7,004 nt of DNA from Candidatus Omnitrophota bacterium (GTDB taxonomy: Bacteria > Omnitrophota > 4484-213). Every line of letters begins with the position of its first letter. Positions within the stretch are counted from its first letter, which is position 1. Below, piece after piece: positions 6,411 to 7,004 of this stretch. The stretch is from assembly GCA_003645805.1 (NCBI GenBank), contig QNCL01000042.1, positions 1-7,004 on the forward strand, read 5' to 3'. A model generated the notes under the pieces. The model saw only the letters and a program-made list of their open reading frames with translations. It was not told the origin of the DNA and searched no databases. The translations under genes were made by a program, and so were the position numbers.

Positions 6411-7004
6411 AGAAAGATTTGCCCAATTAAGAAGAAGGAACAAAAAGGCTTTCATTGCCTTTATCACTGCCGGAGATCCCAATCTTCAGATTACCCGTGA
6501 ACTAATCCTTTCCTTTCCTTCTGTAGGGGTGGATATCTTAGAGTTGGGAGTGCCCTTTTCTGACCCCCTGGCTGATGGGGCAACAATCCAGTCTGCCTCC
6601 GAACGCGCCCTCTCCCAGAGTGTTTCTCTGCTTAAGATTCTTGAGTTGACAAAGCAGATAGATAGAAAAAGAAGACCCCCTTTGGTTCTATTTACCTACT
6701 ACAACCCTGTGCACAAATTAGGAATAGAGAGATTTGTGGAGTTAAGCGCAAAAGCGAGTATTGAGGGTTTAATCATTCCTGATCTTCCTCTGGAGGAAGC
6801 GGAGGAAGTGAGGAAATTTTTGCATAGAAGAGAGATGGATCTGATTCTTTTACTTGCTCCTACCACCAAGAAAGAAAGGATGAAGATAATCTGTCAGCAC
6901 TCACAAGGGTTTATCTATTATATCTCTCGGTTAGGAACTACCGGAGCCAGAGATACTCTTCCTTCAGACCTTAAGGAGAAGATAGAAGAGATAAGAAAGA
7001 TTAC
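6397..7004 (+). CDS. trpA: Tryptophan synthase alpha subunit TrpA, 5' part
   Basis: TIM-barrel subunit that cleaves indole-3-glycerol phosphate to indole and glyceraldehyde 3-phosphate and passes indole to TrpB. The window holds 202 complete codons plus two bases; the family is about 260-270 residues, so the C-terminal quarter lies beyond the edge. Motifs: AFITAGDP (21-28); LELGVPFSDPLADG (48-61) with both catalytic acids at the E. coli numbers, E49 and D60; TIQSASERAL (63-72); TYYNPV (100-105); GLIIPDLPLEEAEE (124-137); LAPTT (153-157); GFIYYISRLGTTGAR (171-185). The ATG at 6397 sits inside the trpB end, with AAGGA at 6386-6390 six bases upstream. The overlap indicates coupled synthesis of the two subunits. 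Bases from about 6455 to 6640 are less purine-rich than the preceding genes. Identity is secure. Confidence 0.97.
   Translation, partial: MGRIEERFAQLRRRNKKAFIAFITAGDPNLQITRELILSFPSVGVDILELGVPFSDPLADGATIQSASERALSQSVSLLKILELTKQIDRKRRPPLVLFTYYNPVHKLGIERFVELSAKASIEGLIIPDLPLEEAEEVRKFLHRREMDLILLLAPTTKKERMKIICQHSQGFIYYISRLGTTGARDTLPSDLKEKIEEIRKI

Noticed and set aside
1..7004. A novel defence, mobile or RNA system hidden among the genes
   Set aside because: All sequence is accounted for by seven recognisable core metabolic genes with spacers of at most 47 bases; no inverted-repeat ends, array repeats, integrase or unassigned gene was seen.

Overview
The window is fully occupied by seven same-strand (+) protein-coding genes forming one tightly packed cluster: murE (3' part) - murF - mraY - murD - trpF - trpB - trpA (5' part). 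Junctions, in order: gaps of 47, 34 and 3 bases, then overlaps of 4, 14 and 14 bases. No rRNA, tRNA, CRISPR array, mobile element or origin is visible, and there is no gene-free stretch near 300 bases.

Organism: a bacterium with peptidoglycan. MurE carries the DNPR motif typical of ligases that add meso-diaminopimelate, so a DAP-type (Gram-negative-like) wall is likely. The DNA is AT-leaning, and most genes are purine-rich on the coding strand, with heavy use of AGA/AGG for Arg, ATA for Ile, and many Lys/Glu codons. That style is common in thermophiles and in several uncultivated bacterial phyla, but the sequence alone does not fix the lineage. TGA ends murD, trpF and trpB exactly where the families end, so TGA is a stop here and a TGA-reassigned code is excluded.

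Region 1 to 4613 is a segment of the division/cell-wall (dcw) cluster. MurE, MurD and MurF are cytoplasmic ATP-dependent amino-acid ligases of the UDP-MurNAc-peptide pathway. MraY is the membrane enzyme that moves the finished UDP-MurNAc-pentapeptide onto undecaprenyl phosphate, giving lipid I. In the usual dcw order murD is followed by ftsW, murG and murC; here that is replaced by tryptophan genes.

Region 4610 to 7004 holds trpF, trpB and trpA: phosphoribosylanthranilate isomerase and the two tryptophan synthase subunits. trpF starts inside the murD stop codon (ATGA), so the two pathways appear to be joined in one translationally coupled transcript.

The most notable points are the murD/trpF junction and the shortened central domains of both MurD (29 residues between landmark residues) and MurF, each with loss or damage of the GxHNxxN motif, while MurE next door keeps it. 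I found no evidence of a new defence, mobile or RNA-based system; the window is otherwise ordinary core metabolism.
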